From Dehalococcoidales bacterium (GTDB lineage Bacteria > Chloroflexota > Dehalococcoidia > Dehalococcoidales > JAQTRN01), in the NCBI GenBank assembly GCA_028711795.1, contig JAQTRN010000051.1, positions 1 through 7,039 on the forward strand: a stretch of DNA of 7,039 nt, given 5' to 3'. Below, in pieces: positions 6,224 to 7,039 of this stretch. The notes under the pieces were generated by a model. That model was not told where the DNA came from, made no database searches, and worked only from the letters and a program-made list of their open reading frames with translations. The position numbers and the translations under genes are program-made. Within the stretch, counting starts at the first letter, position 1. The number at the start of each line of letters is the position of its first letter.

Positions 6224-6227
6224 AACG

Positions 6228-7039
6228 ATGGGATTTTCGAGGAAAAGGGTATTCTCGATTATTGGTATTGCCATCGCGGTTATCGTCCTGGTGCTGGCCG
6301 GGTTGGCCTGGTGGTATTTCCGTGCCGGAGGGGTGACGCCACCACCGGTCACCACACCCCCGGACGGTAACGATATTCCGCTGGCTGTGTCACTGGCCCA
6401 AAATCTGGAAATCCCCTGGGCCCTGGACTTTCTGCCCGACGGCAGTCTGATTTTCACCGAGCGTCCCGGTCGCATCCGGCTCATCGATGCCCAAGACGGC
6501 TTATTGCTGCAGCCACTACTCACCATCGATGAGGTCACGCCCCGGGGTGAGGGCGGATTGCTGGGTATCGCGGTCCATCCTGATTTCTCCGGTAACCACT
6601 TTATCTACGTCTATTACACGTACCAGGCAGGCGCCGGCCTGGCCAACCGCGTTGTGAGATTCCGAATGGAAAACGGGACATTGAATGATAAGCAAGTAAT
6701 TATTGACGGCATTCCCGCGGCCTCGAATCACGATGGCGGCCGTATCAAATTCGGGCCTGACGGCCGACTTTATGTCACCACGGGCGACGCTTCTGTAGCC
6801 GAGTTAGCACAGGACAAGAGCTCTCTCGCCGGGAAGATACTACGGATAACTGACGACGGCCGGATTCCCGCCGATAATCCATTCTCCGGCTCGCCGGTCT
6901 ATTCCTATGGTCATCGCAATCCTGAAGGCATCGCCTGGGATGCTCAAGGCCGGCTCTGGGCCACGGAACACGGTTCCAGCGCCACCGATGAATTGAATTT
7001 AATCCAGCCGGGACATAACTATGGCTGGCCGGTCATCCG
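6228..7039 (+). CDS. Membrane-anchored PQQ-dependent sugar (aldose) dehydrogenase-like protein, 3' end outside window
   Basis: Soluble-glucose-dehydrogenase family beta-propeller, similar to YliI/Asd-type aldose dehydrogenases, which oxidise sugars using PQQ outside the cytoplasm. The frame is open to the window end: 270 complete codons are visible, the usual protein being about 350-450 residues. Residues 1-7 are basic (SRKRV), 8-31 form one hydrophobic segment without a lipobox cysteine, so this is a signal anchor or signal peptide. A Pro/Thr linker (TPPPVTTPPDG, 37-47) leads to the propeller. Motifs: NLEIPWALDFLPDG (59-72); TERPGRI (77-83); GEGGLLGIAVHPDF (107-120); NHDGGRIKFGPDG (167-179), where H168 matches the catalytic His144 of Acinetobacter GDH; YVTTGDA (182-188); GHRNPEG (228-234), where R230 and N231 match R228/N229; and EHGSS...NYGWP (247-268). 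Actual PQQ use is inferred from family. It lies 30 bases after the DUF763 gene with no visible terminator between. Confidence 0.9.
   Translation, partial: MGFSRKRVFSIIGIAIAVIVLVLAGLAWWYFRAGGVTPPPVTTPPDGNDIPLAVSLAQNLEIPWALDFLPDGSLIFTERPGRIRLIDAQDGLLLQPLLTIDEVTPRGEGGLLGIAVHPDFSGNHFIYVYYTYQAGAGLANRVVRFRMENGTLNDKQVIIDGIPAASNHDGGRIKFGPDGRLYVTTGDASVAELAQDKSSLAGKILRITDDGRIPADNPFSGSPVYSYGHRNPEGIAWDAQGRLWATEHGSSATDELNLIQPGHNYGWPVI

Noticed and set aside
6198..6227. Possible terminator or promoter between DUF763 and the sugar dehydrogenase
   Set aside because: Only a 4-base inverted pair (CCAG/CTGG) without a T-run is present, and no paired -35/-10 boxes are visible in the 30-base gap.
6083..6538. 151-codon minus-strand open frame across the DUF763 / sugar dehydrogenase junction
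   Set aside because: It overlaps the coding 3' end of DUF763 and the anchored start of the dehydrogenase, both with good motif support, and has no recognisable protein features.

Overview
This window is a tightly packed, single-strand stretch of a bacterial chromosome. It carries the late part of the shikimate pathway and the two branches to phenylalanine and tyrosine, followed by one gene of an uncharacterised conserved family and the start of a PQQ-type sugar dehydrogenase. Every gene reads on the + strand. Base composition looks moderately GC-rich (mid-50s percent by eye) and even throughout. I saw no IS element, tRNA, rRNA, CRISPR array or integration scar. The gene order aroE-aroK-aroA-aroC-pheA-tyrA and the protein flavour match, from memory, the aromatic amino acid cluster of Dehalococcoides-like Chloroflexota (class Dehalococcoidia). 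That assignment is an inference and has not been tested by any search.

Layout. 1-261: 3' end of aroE (shikimate dehydrogenase). 258-788: aroK (shikimate kinase). 769-2034: aroA (EPSP synthase). 2024-3115: aroC (chorismate synthase). 3112-4179: pheA, a fused chorismate mutase / prephenate dehydratase / ACT protein. 4190-5071: tyrA (prephenate dehydrogenase of a type resembling archaeal ones). 5094-6197: a DUF763 protein of unknown function with a helix-hairpin-helix-like motif. 6228 to the window end: N-terminal 270 residues of a membrane-anchored PQQ-dependent sugar dehydrogenase-like protein. The longest gap between genes is 30 bases.

How they work together. AroE reduces dehydroshikimate to shikimate, AroK phosphorylates it, AroA adds the enolpyruvyl group and AroC makes chorismate. 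The PheA mutase domain turns chorismate into prephenate, which goes to phenylpyruvate (PheA dehydratase domain) or 4-hydroxyphenylpyruvate (TyrA). The first five genes overlap by 4, 20, 11 and 4 bases, a layout that suggests translational coupling. Only PheA carries an ACT domain, so feedback control inside the window appears limited to the phenylalanine branch. The DUF763 gene and the sugar dehydrogenase have no obvious metabolic link to the pathway and may simply be downstream passengers.

Most of the window is ordinary core metabolism. The points most worth a second look are an alanine in AroA at the position where most EPSP synthases have the glyphosate-determining glycine, the uncharacterised DUF763 protein, the archaeal flavour of TyrA and AroC, and strong hairpins inside coding sequence. 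I do not see a clearly new biological system here.
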